Source of the DNA: Halobacillus sp. A1
Lineage (GTDB): Bacteria; Bacillota; Bacilli; Bacillales; Halobacillaceae
Direction: 5' to 3'
Length of the DNA stretch: 64,000 nt
Assembly (NCBI RefSeq): GCF_024189295.1
Contig: NZ_JAIZEN010000006.1
Coordinates: 62,001 to 126,000 of the forward strand
The notes beneath the pieces are model-generated. The model was not told where the DNA came from and did not search any database. It saw only the letters and a list, made by a program, of their open reading frames with translations. The translations under genes and the position numbers were made by a program. Positions 1 to 11,091 of the stretch are shown piece after piece; within the stretch, counting starts at the first letter, position 1, and every line of letters begins with the position of its first letter.

Positions 1-61
1 TTACCATTATACAATGAATACGCAATCCGCCACAATGTTATGTCCCCACTATATTCATGCA

Positions 62-95
62 CAAAAAAAGTGCACAGGTCATAAACACCTGTGCA
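62..95 (-). terminator. Terminator downstream of trxB
   Basis: On the minus strand a 9-bp perfect stem (TGCACAGGT / ACCTGTGCA, at 71-79 and 87-95) with a 7-nt loop is followed by a run of T. It lies about 100 bp after the trxB stop. A second, imperfect hairpin (GGGGT...ACCCC, 120-149) followed by TTTT lies between it and trxB, so termination may be in tandem. Confidence 0.8.
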
Positions 96-196
96 TAATA
101 GAGATCTATCTATTAAAAGGGGGTCAATTAATCATTATAATTGTACCCCACAAATGTTGCGTAAGTGTTACAGGATAGTTAAAAAAACGTTACTTT

Positions 197-1165
<969 letters not shown>

Positions 1166-1226
1166 TCACTCAAACTTTTACTGTCTATATCATAATAAAT
1201 TGTCGAAAAACCGTCCATTAATGTGC

Positions 1227-2243
1227 TTATTGGTGATTCCAAGGACCGCCTTCCTCACTGAGGTGAGGGAATTGTTTACAACCTTTTTCCCAAAGCTGAA
1301 GCGCCTGAGACGGCTTACCTGTTTGGTATGAAGCAATACTGAACCACTTATAGTATCCTCTTCGCCCTATTACTAATTTATTTTTCAACCCGCTGAAACG
1401 TTCGACGGCTTCTTGATAGTAACCAGCTCGGGTCAGCACCTCAGCAATGGCCAGCTTCTGCTGCTCATGAAGAGGAAATACATTACGCAGTGGTTCAATG
1501 TGAGCAAAGGCCTTTTCCTCTTGTTTACTTAGTAAATAGAAAGCAGCAAGATTCACATGACTATGAATATCTTTAGTATCCTCAGTGATCCACTGACTTT
1601 CAAGCTCAATCGCTTCTTCCTCGCTGCCACTTTGGAATAAAGCATAGGCGTACTGATGTTTAGCAAGCGTGAATTCGGGAAATAACTGCATCATTTCATG
1701 AAGAACAGGAATCGCTTCTTCCCACTCCTCATTCTCTAAATGATAAAAAGCCGTCTCTTGGTAAATCAATAATTCGTCTTCATCTTCAAAAGCATAATCT
1801 TCCTCCGCCTCCTCTTCTTCAAGAGAATCCAACATTTGCAGCAGCTGGGAGGCAGCTTCTTCAAAGTCTCCGTCTTTCGCTTGTTCCATATATTTCTCGG
1901 CATACTTTTTAGCGTCATTCAGCAGCCCTAAATGGGCATAATTATTCGCCATTAAGTAGTAACAGTCTACATATTCTTCGCCATAAGTGATGACCACTTC
2001 ACTCAGCAGCTGATTTGCTGCATGATAAGAGCCAACTTCCGTATATACTACAGAGAGCTGGCAAGGGTAAAGAGGTTCATCTGGCGATAATTCAATTGCT
2101 TTTTTCAACCATTTCACAGCCGTATCAAACCGCCGCTTCTTAAAAGCTTGGATCCCGTAAGTGAAATAAAAGCTTCCTGTCGGCAAAAACGGGATGACAT
2201 TAGACTGTTTATCTGTAATGGTCGGATTCGGTGATCTCGTCAT
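1227..2243 (-). CDS. TPR-repeat protein (YvcD-like)
   Basis: A 338-aa soluble protein made of tetratricopeptide-like helical pairs; the clearest repeat is around residues 30-65 (YGIQAFKKRRFDTAVKWLKKA). A Glu-rich stretch lies in the middle. TPR domains mediate protein-protein contacts, so a scaffold role is likely, but no partner can be named. The start is the ATG preceded by AGGAGG with 6-nt spacing; an upstream in-frame start lacks a ribosome binding site. It lies between hisI and trxB as in B. subtilis yvcD. No terminator separates it from hisI, 97 bp upstream, so read-through from the his operon is possible. Confidence 0.85.
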   Translation of the reverse strand: MTRSPNPTITDKQSNVIPFLPTGSFYFTYGIQAFKKRRFDTAVKWLKKAIELSPDEPLYPCQLSVVYTEVGSYHAANQLLSEVVITYGEEYVDCYYLMANNYAHLGLLNDAKKYAEKYMEQAKDGDFEEAASQLLQMLDSLEEEEAEEDYAFEDEDELLIYQETAFYHLENEEWEEAIPVLHEMMQLFPEFTLAKHQYAYALFQSGSEEEAIELESQWITEDTKDIHSHVNLAAFYLLSKQEEKAFAHIEPLRNVFPLHEQQKLAIAEVLTRAGYYQEAVERFSGLKNKLVIGRRGYYKWFSIASYQTGKPSQALQLWEKGCKQFPHLSEEGGPWNHQ

Positions 2244-2340
2244 GACTGTCCTCCTACTTCCATATCCGTTCTCACTAATTATGCAGTATAACATAGATAG
2301 TAGAGTTGAAATAGGAGATTGACGGAATTTGTCTACTGAT

Positions 2341-2964
2341 TTACTGGTGACGGGATTCCAACACGGAGAGCACTTGATCTAAACTGACGCCGCGATCGGT
2401 CAATAACAATAGTAAGTGGAATAACAAATCCGCAGACTCCATCGACAACTCTTCTTTATCATCGTTTTTTGCAGCAATGATAACCTCTCCTGCTTCTTCT
2501 CCGATTTTCTTAGCGATCCGGTCTACGCCCTCTTGGAAAAGTTGAGAAGTATATGAGCCTTCTGGTAATGTCGTTTTCCTCTCTGCTAATACTTGAGTTA
2601 ATTGATCGAGAATAGCATAGCGTTCTTGTTTTAGAGAACCCCCAGGGTCAATCAATGAATCACTGAAACAGCTATAATCTCCTTTATGACAAGCTGGCCC
2701 TGATGGGATCACCTGAACTAAAATCGCGTCTTGATCACAATCATAATGTAAACTTTCAACTGCCTGGGTGTTTCCTGAAGTGGCGCCTTTATGCCATAAT
2801 TCCTGTCGAGAACGGCTGTAAAACACCGTCTCCTTTTGGTCGATAGTCATTTGAAGTGATTCTTTATTCATATAGGCCAGCGTTAATACAGATTTTGATC
2901 GAGCATCCTGAACGATAGCAGGCACTAATCCTTTTTCATCAAAAACAACATCATCTATATTCAT
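2341..2964 (-). CDS. hisI: Bifunctional phosphoribosyl-AMP cyclohydrolase / phosphoribosyl-ATP pyrophosphatase
   Basis: HisIE fusion catalysing the second and third steps of histidine synthesis. The N-terminal HisI domain (about residues 1-110) has the metal-binding HYDCDQDA motif and CHKGDYSC cysteines. The C-terminal HisE domain has the [14 protein letters not shown] motif of all-alpha NTP pyrophosphatases. Length (207 aa) is normal for the fused form. It is the last gene of the his operon; its ATG overlaps the hisF stop by 4 nt (ATGA), indicating translational coupling. Confidence 0.96.
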   Translation of the reverse strand: MNIDDVVFDEKGLVPAIVQDARSKSVLTLAYMNKESLQMTIDQKETVFYSRSRQELWHKGATSGNTQAVESLHYDCDQDAILVQVIPSGPACHKGDYSCFSDSLIDPGGSLKQERYAILDQLTQVLAERKTTLPEGSYTSQLFQEGVDRIAKKIGEEAGEVIIAAKNDDKEELSMESADLLFHLLLLLTDRGVSLDQVLSVLESRHQ

Positions 2965-3719
2965 CGTATGACGACCCCTTTCGAGCGTAAATAGTCTTTT
3001 ACGCTTTCTACTGACGTTTCTTTATAGTGAAAAATAGAAGCTGCTAAAGCCGCATCAGCATCCACTTCGTTGAAAACTTCATAAAAATGATCAGCCGATC
3101 CTGCACCGCCTGAAGCAATAACGGGGACAGTCACTACTTCTTGTACAGCTTTAAGAAGCGGCAGATCAAACCCTGTCTTCTCTCCATCCTGGTTCATTGA
3201 AGTGAGTAAAATTTCTCCGGCTCCCAGCTTAACAGCTTTTTTTGCCCAATCGGTCACGAGCCATTCCGTAGGTGTACGTCCTCCATGCGTATATACGCGC
3301 CACGTTCCAGCTTCTTCATCGTAACGAGCATCAATAGCGACAACGATACATTGAGCTCCGAAATAATCAGCACCTTCACTAATCAGCTCTGGTCGCTTAA
3401 CAGCAGCTGAGTTAAGTGAAACTTTATCAGCACCATTTCTCAATGTTTCTTTCATGTCTTCAAGTGTACGGATGCCTCCGCCGACAGTAAAAGGAATCGC
3501 TAGCTGAGAAGCGACCGAACGAACCACATCAATCATCGTTTTTTTACCTTCATGAGTAGCAGATATGTCTAAGAACACAAGTTCATCTGCGCCTTGTTCA
3601 TCATAAACTTTAGCCAATTCAACCGGATCACCGGCATCGCGGATATCTACGAACTGTATGCCTTTGACTACTCGACCTTCTTTCACATCTAAACAAGGTA
3701 TGATCCGTTTTGATAACAT
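2961..3719 (-). CDS. hisF: Imidazole glycerol phosphate synthase, cyclase subunit
   Basis: TIM-barrel cyclase that pairs with HisH to make imidazole glycerol phosphate and AICAR from PRFAR. The barrel shows the catalytic aspartates in the N-terminal [14 protein letters not shown] and central VAIDAR segments, and the phosphate-binding GGGIRT and ASGGAG loops. At 252 aa it is full length. Its ATG overlaps the hisA stop by one base (TAATG), and its end overlaps the start of hisI. Confidence 0.97.
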   Translation of the reverse strand: MLSKRIIPCLDVKEGRVVKGIQFVDIRDAGDPVELAKVYDEQGADELVFLDISATHEGKKTMIDVVRSVASQLAIPFTVGGGIRTLEDMKETLRNGADKVSLNSAAVKRPELISEGADYFGAQCIVVAIDARYDEEAGTWRVYTHGGRTPTEWLVTDWAKKAVKLGAGEILLTSMNQDGEKTGFDLPLLKAVQEVVTVPVIASGGAGSADHFYEVFNEVDADAALAASIFHYKETSVESVKDYLRSKGVVIR

Positions 3720-4450
3720 TAGCGTACCTCCTCATTCAATGCGTCGGATAATTGGATACGGTCGGTATATAGTGCTTTCCCTACGATAGAACCGATGACA
3801 TTATACTGCTGGTATTTTTTCAGCTCCTGAAGGTCCTCTATGCCTTTAATCCCGCCTGAAGCGATCACATCCACACCTGTCTGTTCAGCTAAACGCACGA
3901 TTTCAGAGGTGTTTGGACCTTGAAGCATGCCATCTTTGGCGATATCAGTGTAAACGAACGTCTTTGCTCCGGCACTCGCCAGTTCCTTCCCGAGATCAAC
4001 AGCCTGGACTTCTGACTTCTCAAGCCATCCTTCTGTTGCGACATACCCGTCTCTTGCATCCAGACCGATGACGATGCGCTTTCCGTATTTACCGAGAAGC
4101 TGCTTCGTCAACGCAAGGTCCCGAACAGCTAAAGAACCTATAATGACCCTGTCAACACCGCGGCTTAAGTAATATTCAATATCATCTTCTGAACGAATAC
4201 CTCCGCCAATCTGGACTTTCACGTCAAGCTGTTGAGCTACTTTTACGACATGCTCTGCATTTTGCTTGGATCCCTCTTTTGCACCGTCCAAGTCTACCAT
4301 GTGGATCCACGTGGCACCTGCTTCAGCGAACCCTTTTGCTACTTCAAACGGATTATCTCCGTAGACTGTCTGTTTATTAAAATCGCCTTGTTCAAGGCGG
4401 ACACATTGACCATTTCGCATATCAATAGCTGGAAAAATCGTAAAGCTCAT
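3719..4450 (-). CDS. hisA: ProFAR isomerase
   Basis: Converts ProFAR to PRFAR, step four of histidine synthesis. It is a TIM barrel paralogous to HisF, with the N-terminal [15 protein letters not shown] motif containing the catalytic Asp, GGGIRS at the first phosphate site, and the second catalytic Asp in YTDIAKDG. The 243-aa length is standard. It lies 12 bp after hisH and is coupled to hisF by a TAATG overlap. Confidence 0.97.
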   Translation of the reverse strand: MSFTIFPAIDMRNGQCVRLEQGDFNKQTVYGDNPFEVAKGFAEAGATWIHMVDLDGAKEGSKQNAEHVVKVAQQLDVKVQIGGGIRSEDDIEYYLSRGVDRVIIGSLAVRDLALTKQLLGKYGKRIVIGLDARDGYVATEGWLEKSEVQAVDLGKELASAGAKTFVYTDIAKDGMLQGPNTSEIVRLAEQTGVDVIASGGIKGIEDLQELKKYQQYNVIGSIVGKALYTDRIQLSDALNEEVR

Positions 4451-4462
4451 ACTAAATGCTCC

Positions 4463-5092
4463 TCACTGTTTAACGATTCGCTTACAAAAATTTTCTAAAA
4501 GCTGTACACCGGCACGCCCACTTTTTTCCGGGTGAAACTGGCTTGCTACGAGGTTACCTTTCCCTACTATAGCCGGCACCTGCTGATGATAATCAGCTGT
4601 GGCATATAGTATGGCATCTTCGTCAGTTTCCACGACGTACGAGTGCACAAAGTAGACGTATTCTTCACCTACATTTTCCATTAGTAGATGGTCAGATTGA
4701 TGCAGTTTCAACTGATTCCAGCCCATATGAGGCACTTTATACGTTTGACCGTCTGGACTGATACCCGGAAACCTTTCGATTTTCCCGGGAAATAATCCGA
4801 GACCTTTAGTCAAACCGCCTTCTTCGCTTTCTTCAAACAGCAGCTGCATACCTAAACAAATACCATACATAGGTACACCTTCGCTCACCTTTTGTTTTAT
4901 AAAATCAATAAAACCATGTTCTTCAAGAGCTTTCATCGCATCCGGGAACGCACCAACACCAGGTAAAATATATCCTGTGCAGTTATCGATTTGATCAGGG
5001 CGATCCCCTATCTTGTAAGGAATGTCCATTCGTTCCAGCGCCTTCGAAACGCTGAATAAATTACCCATTCCATAATCAATGATTCCTATCAT
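4463..5092 (-). CDS. hisH: Imidazole glycerol phosphate synthase, glutaminase subunit
   Basis: Class I glutamine amidotransferase that feeds ammonia to HisF. The catalytic triad is visible: Cys in GICLGMQLLFE, and His and Glu in FHPEKSG near the C-terminus. The N-terminal IDYGMGNL motif and the VGAFPDAM oxyanion segment are also family hallmarks. At 209 aa it is complete. It begins immediately after the hisB stop with no gap. Confidence 0.97.
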   Translation of the reverse strand: MIGIIDYGMGNLFSVSKALERMDIPYKIGDRPDQIDNCTGYILPGVGAFPDAMKALEEHGFIDFIKQKVSEGVPMYGICLGMQLLFEESEEGGLTKGLGLFPGKIERFPGISPDGQTYKVPHMGWNQLKLHQSDHLLMENVGEEYVYFVHSYVVETDEDAILYATADYHQQVPAIVGKGNLVASQFHPEKSGRAGVQLLENFCKRIVKQ

Positions 5093-5686
5093 TTATAAAC
5101 TTCCTTTCGTACTTGGCACACCTTGAATTCTAGGATCGACCGTCGTAGCCTCATCAAGTGCTCTAGCCAATGCTTTAAACATCGCTTCTATAATGTGATG
5201 AGTGTTATCACCGTGATGAAGCACAATATGAAGATTCATACGAGCTTCTACAGCCAGCTTCCAGAAAAATTCGTGAACATTTTCCGTATCAAATGTTCCA
5301 ACTCGATCCTTAGGAAGGTCAGCCCGCCATTCAAGGTGAGGCCGGTCGCTCAAGTCCACGGCCACAGTGACCAGTGTTTCATCCATTGGAAGAGTCATAG
5401 ATCCATACCGTTTGATTCCATATTTATCTCCCAATGCTTCCTTTAAAGCCTGTCCAAGTACGATGCCGATATCTTCTGTCAGGTGATGGTCATCAACTTC
5501 TACATCACCCTTCCCCGCTACCTTCAAATCAAACTGCCCGTGTTTTGTGAACAATTCCAGCATATGGGACATGAAAGGAACTTGGACATTAAGATCTGAT
5601 GTTCCTGTTCCGTCAATCGCGAATTCAAGTTCAATATCCGTCTCTCTCGTTTTTCTAGCTATCACAGATTTACGCTCTGCCATCAT
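5093..5686 (-). CDS. hisB: Imidazoleglycerol-phosphate dehydratase
   Basis: Dehydrates imidazole glycerol phosphate to imidazole acetol phosphate. Two metal-binding histidine clusters typical of the family are present, [10 protein letters not shown] and [12 protein letters not shown]. It is monofunctional (197 aa), as in Bacillus, with no histidinol-phosphatase domain. Its ATG overlaps the hisD stop (ATGA), and a second ATG directly follows, so the true start is one of two adjacent codons. No hisC aminotransferase or phosphatase gene is in this operon, so those steps must be encoded elsewhere. Confidence 0.97.
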   Translation of the reverse strand: MMAERKSVIARKTRETDIELEFAIDGTGTSDLNVQVPFMSHMLELFTKHGQFDLKVAGKGDVEVDDHHLTEDIGIVLGQALKEALGDKYGIKRYGSMTLPMDETLVTVAVDLSDRPHLEWRADLPKDRVGTFDTENVHEFFWKLAVEARMNLHIVLHHGDNTHHIIEAMFKALARALDEATTVDPRIQGVPSTKGSL

Positions 5687-6957
5687 TTCCAGCGCTCCTT
5701 CCGGGTTTCTACAGCCCTGGCATGGGCCTCGAGTCCTTCTAAACGTGCGAATTGAGAAATTTTCCCGCCATTGCTTATTAATGCTTGCTCACTATATGAG
5801 ATGATACTGGATTTTTTAGTAAAGTCATCAACGGATAACGGACTGGAAAACCTCGCTGTGCCGCTGGTTGGCAATACGTGATTCGGCCCCGCAAAGTAAT
5901 CCCCTACAGGTTCACTGCTGTATGGACCTAAAAATATTGCCCCTGCGTGTTTCACTTTCGCCATGTCCCCAAAAGGATCTTTTGTCATGATTTCCAAGTG
6001 TTCTGCTGCGATTTCATTGATGACTGCGATCGCTTCATCCATCTCCTCACAGATAATAATCGCTCCATAATCGTCGATACTTGCGCGCGCAATATCATAA
6101 CGCGGGAGGTCTTTAAGCTGTACTTCAATTTGCTCTTCCACCTTTTCAGCCAATTCTATGCTCGTCGTAACGAGCACACTGGAGGAGCGTGCATCATGCT
6201 CTGCCTGTGACAATAAATCTGCAGCCACTTCGTTAGCTTTAGCAGAGTCATCGGCTAACACCGCGATTTCGCTTGGGCCGGCAATCATATCTATATCTAC
6301 ATCCCCAAAAACTTCACGCTTGGCAAGAGCGACAAATACATTTCCCGGGCCGGTGATTTTATCGACAGGTTGAAGGCTTTCTGTTCCATAAGCTAATGCT
6401 GCGATAGCTTGAGCTCCCCCCACTTTATAGACTTCATGAACACCTAAGAGCTTAGCAGCTACAAGTACGCCCTCAGGGACGTTCCCATCTTTCCCTGGGG
6501 GCGTCGTCATAACGATACGTTCTACTCCGGCTACTTGGGCAGGAATAACGTTCATAAAAACAGAAGAGGGATAGGCCGCTGTCCCGCCTGGCACATAAAT
6601 GCCCGCAGCATCGATGGCCGTGATTTTTTGGCCGAGAATTGAACCATCCGCTGCAGCTTCAAACCAGGAATTTGTACGTTGGCGCTCATGGAAACGACGG
6701 ATGTTCTGTTCAGCCTCCTGGAGAATTTCAACGAATTCACCATCAATCGATTCATAAGCCGCATCCATTTCATCTTCCGATACCCGCAACTCCTCAAGGT
6801 CAACTAGATCGAACTGCTTCGTGTAAGATTGGACAGCTGCATCTCCGCGCTGTTTTACATCATGAATGATTTTTTTAACAGCTTCTCTTTGCTCTTCAGT
6901 CCCTTGATCTACACTTCTTTTTAAAGAGTTCAGTTCGTGTTTTTGGATGATTTTCAA
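5683..6957 (-). CDS. hisD: Histidinol dehydrogenase
   Basis: NAD- and zinc-dependent enzyme for the last two oxidations giving L-histidine. Recognisable segments are [15 protein letters not shown], the [12 protein letters not shown] nucleotide region, SQAEHD carrying Gln and His zinc ligands, and AAEHLEIM with the catalytic Glu-His pair. At 424 aa it is full length. It overlaps hisG by 4 nt upstream and hisB by 4 nt downstream. Confidence 0.97.
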   Translation of the reverse strand: MKIIQKHELNSLKRSVDQGTEEQREAVKKIIHDVKQRGDAAVQSYTKQFDLVDLEELRVSEDEMDAAYESIDGEFVEILQEAEQNIRRFHERQRTNSWFEAAADGSILGQKITAIDAAGIYVPGGTAAYPSSVFMNVIPAQVAGVERIVMTTPPGKDGNVPEGVLVAAKLLGVHEVYKVGGAQAIAALAYGTESLQPVDKITGPGNVFVALAKREVFGDVDIDMIAGPSEIAVLADDSAKANEVAADLLSQAEHDARSSSVLVTTSIELAEKVEEQIEVQLKDLPRYDIARASIDDYGAIIICEEMDEAIAVINEIAAEHLEIMTKDPFGDMAKVKHAGAIFLGPYSSEPVGDYFAGPNHVLPTSGTARFSSPLSVDDFTKKSSIISYSEQALISNGGKISQFARLEGLEAHARAVETRKERWK

Positions 6958-7595
6958 GCTTGTTCCACCTCCACTGCTTTGCTCAGTCCGTTCACCATCT
7001 CATCAATCTCCTCACCCTTCAGACGATAACTGACAGGGTTGACGATTAAACGAGACGTGATATCCGTAATTTTCTCATATTCAACGAGACCGTTTTCTTT
7101 CAATGTGCGTCCCGTAGACACTATATCTACTATGCGGTCAGTGAGGCCAATGATGGGAGCCAGTTCAATAGAACCATTCAACGGGATGATTTCTATTTGT
7201 TCTCCCTGTTGTCTGAAATAGTCTGACGCGATTTTAGGATATTTAGTTGCGATCTTCGGAGCGATACGGCTGAGCGGCTGATTGGGCAGCCCTGCGACAG
7301 CTACGTAGCAAGGACTGATTTTCAAATCCAATACTTCATATACATCACGGTCTTGTTCTAGAAGAACATCCTTACCCGCAATTCCTATATCTGCCGCACC
7401 ATATTCAACGTACGTCACAACGTCCATAGGTTTAGCCATCATCACTTGGATGTTCTGTTCTGGAAAGTCCAATATTAACTTCCGTGATTCTTCTGCATCG
7501 GCTGATAAATGGTAACCAGCCTGTTTCATTAAACCGGCTGCCTCTTCATAAATCCGTCCTTTAGGCATCGCGATTACTAGTGGCTTACTCATCAT
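6954..7595 (-). CDS. hisG: ATP phosphoribosyltransferase, catalytic short form
   Basis: First enzyme of histidine synthesis, joining ATP and PRPP. The 213-aa size marks the short form, which lacks the regulatory C-terminal domain and needs HisZ; hisZ is directly upstream. The [11 protein letters not shown] start and the PRPP-binding [14 protein letters not shown] motif are clear. Translation begins inside the last codons of hisZ, using an AAAGGAGG sequence that is itself part of the hisZ coding region. Two adjacent ATGs are possible starts. Confidence 0.97.
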   Translation of the reverse strand: MMSKPLVIAMPKGRIYEEAAGLMKQAGYHLSADAEESRKLILDFPEQNIQVMMAKPMDVVTYVEYGAADIGIAGKDVLLEQDRDVYEVLDLKISPCYVAVAGLPNQPLSRIAPKIATKYPKIASDYFRQQGEQIEIIPLNGSIELAPIIGLTDRIVDIVSTGRTLKENGLVEYEKITDITSRLIVNPVSYRLKGEEIDEMVNGLSKAVEVEQA

Positions 7596-8769
7596 TTTGT
7601 CCTCCTTTCGCAGTAAAATCGATATGCTCTTTCAGTTGATTTTTAAATTCTTGAATGTCCGGGATCTGGTCAACGTGCTGTAAAAGTACAGGGTATCCTT
7701 GTTGACGCAGTTCCTTCGCTTTCTGCACACCTTTGATGTGAGTATCATCATCGACGATGACCCCAAGCCTGGTTTCTCCATTTTCTTCATCATTGATTGC
7801 CTCTACAAGTCGTTCCAGATGAATGGCGAACCCAGTAGCCGACGCGTTCAGCTTAAAAGAAGGAAGCAATGTATCATACCTTCCTCCATTACATAATAAA
7901 GCGCCAAGGTTTGGAGCGTATCCTTCAAATAAAATCCCCGTGTAGTAATTCATATGGCTGATCAGGTTGAAGTCAAATTTCACATGGCTTTCAACGCCAT
8001 AATTACTCAATAACTTATAGAGCTGCTTCAATTCATTTACCGCCTGCATGCACACTTGATTTCTAGCCAGGGATTTACTTTTCGCGAATACTTCTTCTCC
8101 ACCGCGCAGGTCCAGCAAAGCTAGCAAAGCATTCTTTTTATCATCCGTAAGGGTTTGTGCCTTCACTTCTTCGCGGTAACCTACATAATTTTTACGATAG
8201 AGATGCTCCAGCAGCAACTCTTTAGTCGATTCGTCATTTCCTAGTAAATCTTTAAAGAACGCTTTTACATAACCAATGTGTCCTATCGTGATTACAAAGT
8301 CGGTCAAACCTGATCGTTTTAATGATTCAACTAATAAGGCAATGACTTCCGCATCACCGTGAGATGAATGATCTCCAATGAGCTCAGTCCCAACCTGTTC
8401 AAATTGGGCCGGCTTTCCGCCTTCCGCTTGTTGTGCTCTGAATACTGGACCGTCATAAGCTAAACGCAAAGGATATTCTGCATCTTTAAGCTGAGAGGCG
8501 GCCACACGAGCAATAGGCGCTGTCATATCTGGACGCAGTACGAGAGTATGTCCTTGCTGATCAAGCAGCTTGAATAAGCGCTGCTCTTTCGTGGCACTGA
8601 CCTTGCCTACCGTTTCATGATATTCGAGAAAGGGGGTATCCATAAAAGAAAACCCATAAGAAAGAATAGATGACTTCAATTGTTCTCTTGCTTTTGATTT
8701 TTGGTTATAAAAAAAAGGAAGCGTGTCTCGCATTCCTAATGGTTTTTCAAACATAAGACGCTTCGCCAT
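7585..8769 (-). CDS. hisZ: ATP phosphoribosyltransferase regulatory subunit
   Basis: Histidyl-tRNA-synthetase-like paralogue that forms a complex with short HisG and mediates histidine feedback. It keeps synthetase-like motifs ([21 protein letters not shown]) but, at 394 aa, lacks the anticodon-binding domain of a real HisRS. First gene of the eight-gene his operon. The upstream region is only about 180 bp, ends at the preceding terminator and shows no T-box-like leader. Confidence 0.94.
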   Translation of the reverse strand: MAKRLMFEKPLGMRDTLPFFYNQKSKAREQLKSSILSYGFSFMDTPFLEYHETVGKVSATKEQRLFKLLDQQGHTLVLRPDMTAPIARVAASQLKDAEYPLRLAYDGPVFRAQQAEGGKPAQFEQVGTELIGDHSSHGDAEVIALLVESLKRSGLTDFVITIGHIGYVKAFFKDLLGNDESTKELLLEHLYRKNYVGYREEVKAQTLTDDKKNALLALLDLRGGEEVFAKSKSLARNQVCMQAVNELKQLYKLLSNYGVESHVKFDFNLISHMNYYTGILFEGYAPNLGALLCNGGRYDTLLPSFKLNASATGFAIHLERLVEAINDEENGETRLGVIVDDDTHIKGVQKAKELRQQGYPVLLQHVDQIPDIQEFKNQLKEHIDFTAKGGQNDE

Positions 8770-8808
8770 TTAGAGTTCCGTCCTTCCTGAATCCTTTAGT
8801 CTGCTAAT

Positions 8809-8837
8809 ATGCTAACATGATGAAGTTATACCGTCAA
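8809..8837 (-). promoter_or_regulatory. Probable SigA promoter of the his operon
   Basis: On the minus strand TTGACG (8832-8837) and TAGCAT (8809-8814) are separated by 17 bp, about 40 bp upstream of the hisZ start. The -35 matches consensus at 5 of 6 positions; the -10 is weaker. Confidence 0.55.
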
Positions 8838-8935
8838 TACTTAGGCCTATAATACCTTCTCTCTATTATCATACCAAAACCAGCATAGAGCAAACTTACT
8901 TTCTTAATAGTACTGAGATTTAACAAAGTTTCCAT

Positions 8936-8967
8936 AAAAAAACTGATGAGCTTAATTCTCATCAGTT
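8936..8967 (-). terminator. Terminator overlapping the end of the acyl-CoA dehydrogenase pseudogene
   Basis: A 10-bp perfect stem (AACTGATGAG / CTCATCAGTT, 8941-8950 and 8958-8967) with a 7-nt loop is followed on the minus strand by a T run. The upstream arm uses the last codons of the dehydrogenase reading frame. It separates this unit from the his operon. Confidence 0.85.
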
Positions 8968-10542
8968 TTTGCTGCAGTTTCCTCAGAAAGCTGCAATATA
9001 TCTTCCGCAAATTTCAATGTAAGCGGGTTCGCTTTTTTAATTGCATGATTAAAGGTTTGGTGTATAAACACCTTCGCAACGCTTAACTTTCGTTCACTTT
9101 CAGCAGCTCTTTCAATAGCATGAACCCCTTCATATATATCAACTAGTCTTTTAGCTATTTCTTTACTGTGAAATGTTTGTAAATCCTGTGATAATTGGAG
9201 CCCTTCATGGATCCAATTTTCCTGATCTGCTATTTCTTTCTGCAAAAGTGCTTTTTCCTTAGAAAGCACCGTCACGTTTTCCAGCGTAAACTTCATCTCT
9301 GTAAAAAGTTGTTCATGCGCTTTATGTTTTGTAAGCAGACGGACAACTTCCAACCCCAGGATATTTGCAGTACCTTCCCAGACCGTTAACACTTGAGCGT
9401 CGCGCAACAGACGAGGGGTTACAAAATCTTCTATATACCCATTCCCTCCATGCATCTCTATGGCTTCATGAGAAAAATGGATCGATTGCTCTGCTGTTTC
9501 TTTTTTCAGAATGGCAATGAGCAGACGGGTGACCGTTTGTTCTTTCGCACTTACTTGAGCTGGGAAACGTGCTGTCTGGTCAAAACGTTGAATCATTTTA
9601 AATAGCGCGCTCGTCTCCACTTCGTGCTTCACGATAAGCCCTCCGCATGATCCCAACTGAAGCTGCTGCATTACAAACTCTAGATAAGTTTAGTGCTTCC
9701 ACCATATAATAGAAACCTCGATTTTGATCACCTATTAGGTAAGCTTCTGCACCTTCAAACTCTACTTCGGCTGATGGTACAGCCCTTACGTCAAGTTTAT
9801 CTTTCAACCGGCGGATAGATATTCCGTTTAAGCCGCCGTCTTTTTGTCTCCAGGGGACAAGAAACAGACTTAAACCCTTAGTGCCGCGAGGGGCACCTTC
9901 GATTCTCGCTAGCACCATAGCTACTCCACACATTCCAGCATTACTGGCAAAATATTTTTCCCCATACAATTGATAGCTTCCATTTTCTAAAGCTACGGCC
10001 TTCACTTCATTAGCACCTACATCAGATCCACCTTGACGTTCGGTTAGAAAAGTCGCTCCCTCATACAGCTCTTCTTCTCCCGTAGAGAGCACATGAGGAA
10101 GATATTCAGCTTTTATGTCTTTAGAAGCATAGTGGTCGAGCAAATAAGCAGTAGCCATTGTTAAAGTGACTGGACAATAAAATCCAGGTTCAGCTTGAGA
10201 CAACAAATACCCTTGTGCCAAAGAATAAATATAATTTCCTTTATACCCTAGTCCAGGAATTTCTTTATGCGGATAACCTGCTATTCCCTCACTATATGTT
10301 TCTTTTACTGTATTACGGTAGCCTTCATTGACCCAAACTTCTGAAATATCTTCTCCTTTTTTATTAAACTTGATTAATCTAGGCTGCCCCTCGCGATCCG
10401 TATGAATCGCTCTTTGATCAATTTCCTGAGCACACTTTCTTCCAAATTCGTTCAGCTTGCGATCAGCCCAAACAAAAAATGAGGGTTCCAGCTGTTTTTT
10501 CAGAATTTCTCTCAAGTCATCGTCTTCTTTGTAAAAATTCAT
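8952..10542 (-). pseudogene. Acyl-CoA dehydrogenase, disrupted by internal deletion and frame change
   Basis: Two overlapping frames together encode an AidB-like acyl-CoA dehydrogenase. The N-terminal frame (9598-10542, 314 aa) holds the substrate/FAD region, including TERQGGSDVGANEVKA and YFASNAGM. The C-terminal frame (from about 9640 down to 8952) holds the helical bundle, with EMHGGNGYIEDF and LTVWEGTANILGLE. At the junction near 9625-9640, the REAR residues of the first frame run straight into the EVETSALFKM segment of the second. By comparison with AidB-type proteins roughly 29 residues are missing here, so this is a deletion and not a one-base error. The encoded enzyme is probably inactive. 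It lies just downstream of a MerR-family regulator, its likely controller. Confidence 0.85.
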
Positions 10543-10601
10543 AGACAGACCTCCAAGAATTTTTTACTATTTTACAAAGTTGAACTAGTCGAAAAGGTTC
10601 A

Positions 10602-10985
10602 TCAGCCTTCCTTTTTCCGTTTTTCCAATTCTTCATTAAAGTTGATGATCCAGTCATTCATCTCTTTCTTCAGCAATTGTAATTCCTCAATTCTTGCTTC
10701 CACCTCATCCATTTTTCTCTGAGCGCTCTGGATGACGGATTCAAGCTGTTTGATACCCGAAGGATCCTGATCAAAAAGCTGTATCATTTCTTTAATTTCC
10801 TCAAGTTGAAATCCATATTTTTTACCACGAGAAATTAGACGCAGTCTAGTCATCTCCTTTTGAGTGAACACACGTTGTCCATTGTTCCTCATCGGTGAAA
10901 TTAGACCAAGCTCTTCATAATACCGAATCGTTCTTGCAGTGACGTCATAATGATACGCTACTTCTGAAATTGTTTTATTTTCGAT
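10602..10985 (-). CDS. MerR-family transcriptional regulator with apparent AUC start
   Basis: Small MerR-type regulator with an N-terminal winged helix (TISEVAYHYDVTARTIRYYEELGLISP) and a C-terminal coiled coil (about residues 75-125). No effector-binding cysteine cluster is seen. The first ATG in the frame (10892) would remove the whole DNA-binding helix-turn-helix. The only sensible initiator is ATC at 10985, preceded by AAGGAGG at normal spacing; the frame is closed by TAG five codons above it and contains no ATG, GTG or TTG in between. Starting there gives 127 aa. Either AUC is used, as a weak non-canonical start, or an ATG has mutated and the gene is dying with its neighbour, a broken acyl-CoA dehydrogenase 59 bp downstream. 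Confidence 0.8.
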   Translation of the reverse strand: MENKTISEVAYHYDVTARTIRYYEELGLISPMRNNGQRVFTQKEMTRLRLISRGKKYGFQLEEIKEMIQLFDQDPSGIKQLESVIQSAQRKMDEVEARIEELQLLKKEMNDWIINFNEELEKRKKEG

Positions 10986-11012
10986 AAGAAAATCCTCCTT
11001 CTACGCACATAA

Positions 11013-11043
11013 ATCATAGCATTTACGTTGACGTAAAGGTCAA
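11013..11043 (-). promoter_or_regulatory. MerR-type promoter/operator upstream of the MerR gene
   Basis: On the minus strand TTGACC (11038-11043) and TATGAT (11013-11018) are separated by 19 bp, the over-long spacing typical of MerR-controlled promoters. The spacer contains a perfect dyad TTTACGT-CA-ACGTAAA (11022-11037). Transcription would start near 11006, only about 6 nt before the Shine-Dalgarno sequence, so the leader is very short. This indicates autoregulation and control of the downstream dehydrogenase. Confidence 0.85.
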
Positions 11044-11061
11044 CACGTTTCACTTCACGCT

Positions 11062-11088
11062 AAAAAACGCTGATGCCAGGCATCAGCG
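11062..11088 (-). terminator. Terminator after the unknown membrane protein gene
   Basis: Perfect 10-bp stem CGCTGATGCC / GGCATCAGCG (11068-11077 and 11079-11088) followed by TTTTTT on the minus strand, immediately after the stop codon at 11092. The loop is a single base as written, so the top one or two pairs must open. Confidence 0.85.
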
Positions 11089-11091
11089 CAA

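Noticed and set aside
8770-8935. Possible T-box (histidine tRNA) leader before hisZ
   Set aside because: Only about 180 bp, already containing a promoter and ending at another gene's terminator; no T-box core motif or terminator/antiterminator pair seen.
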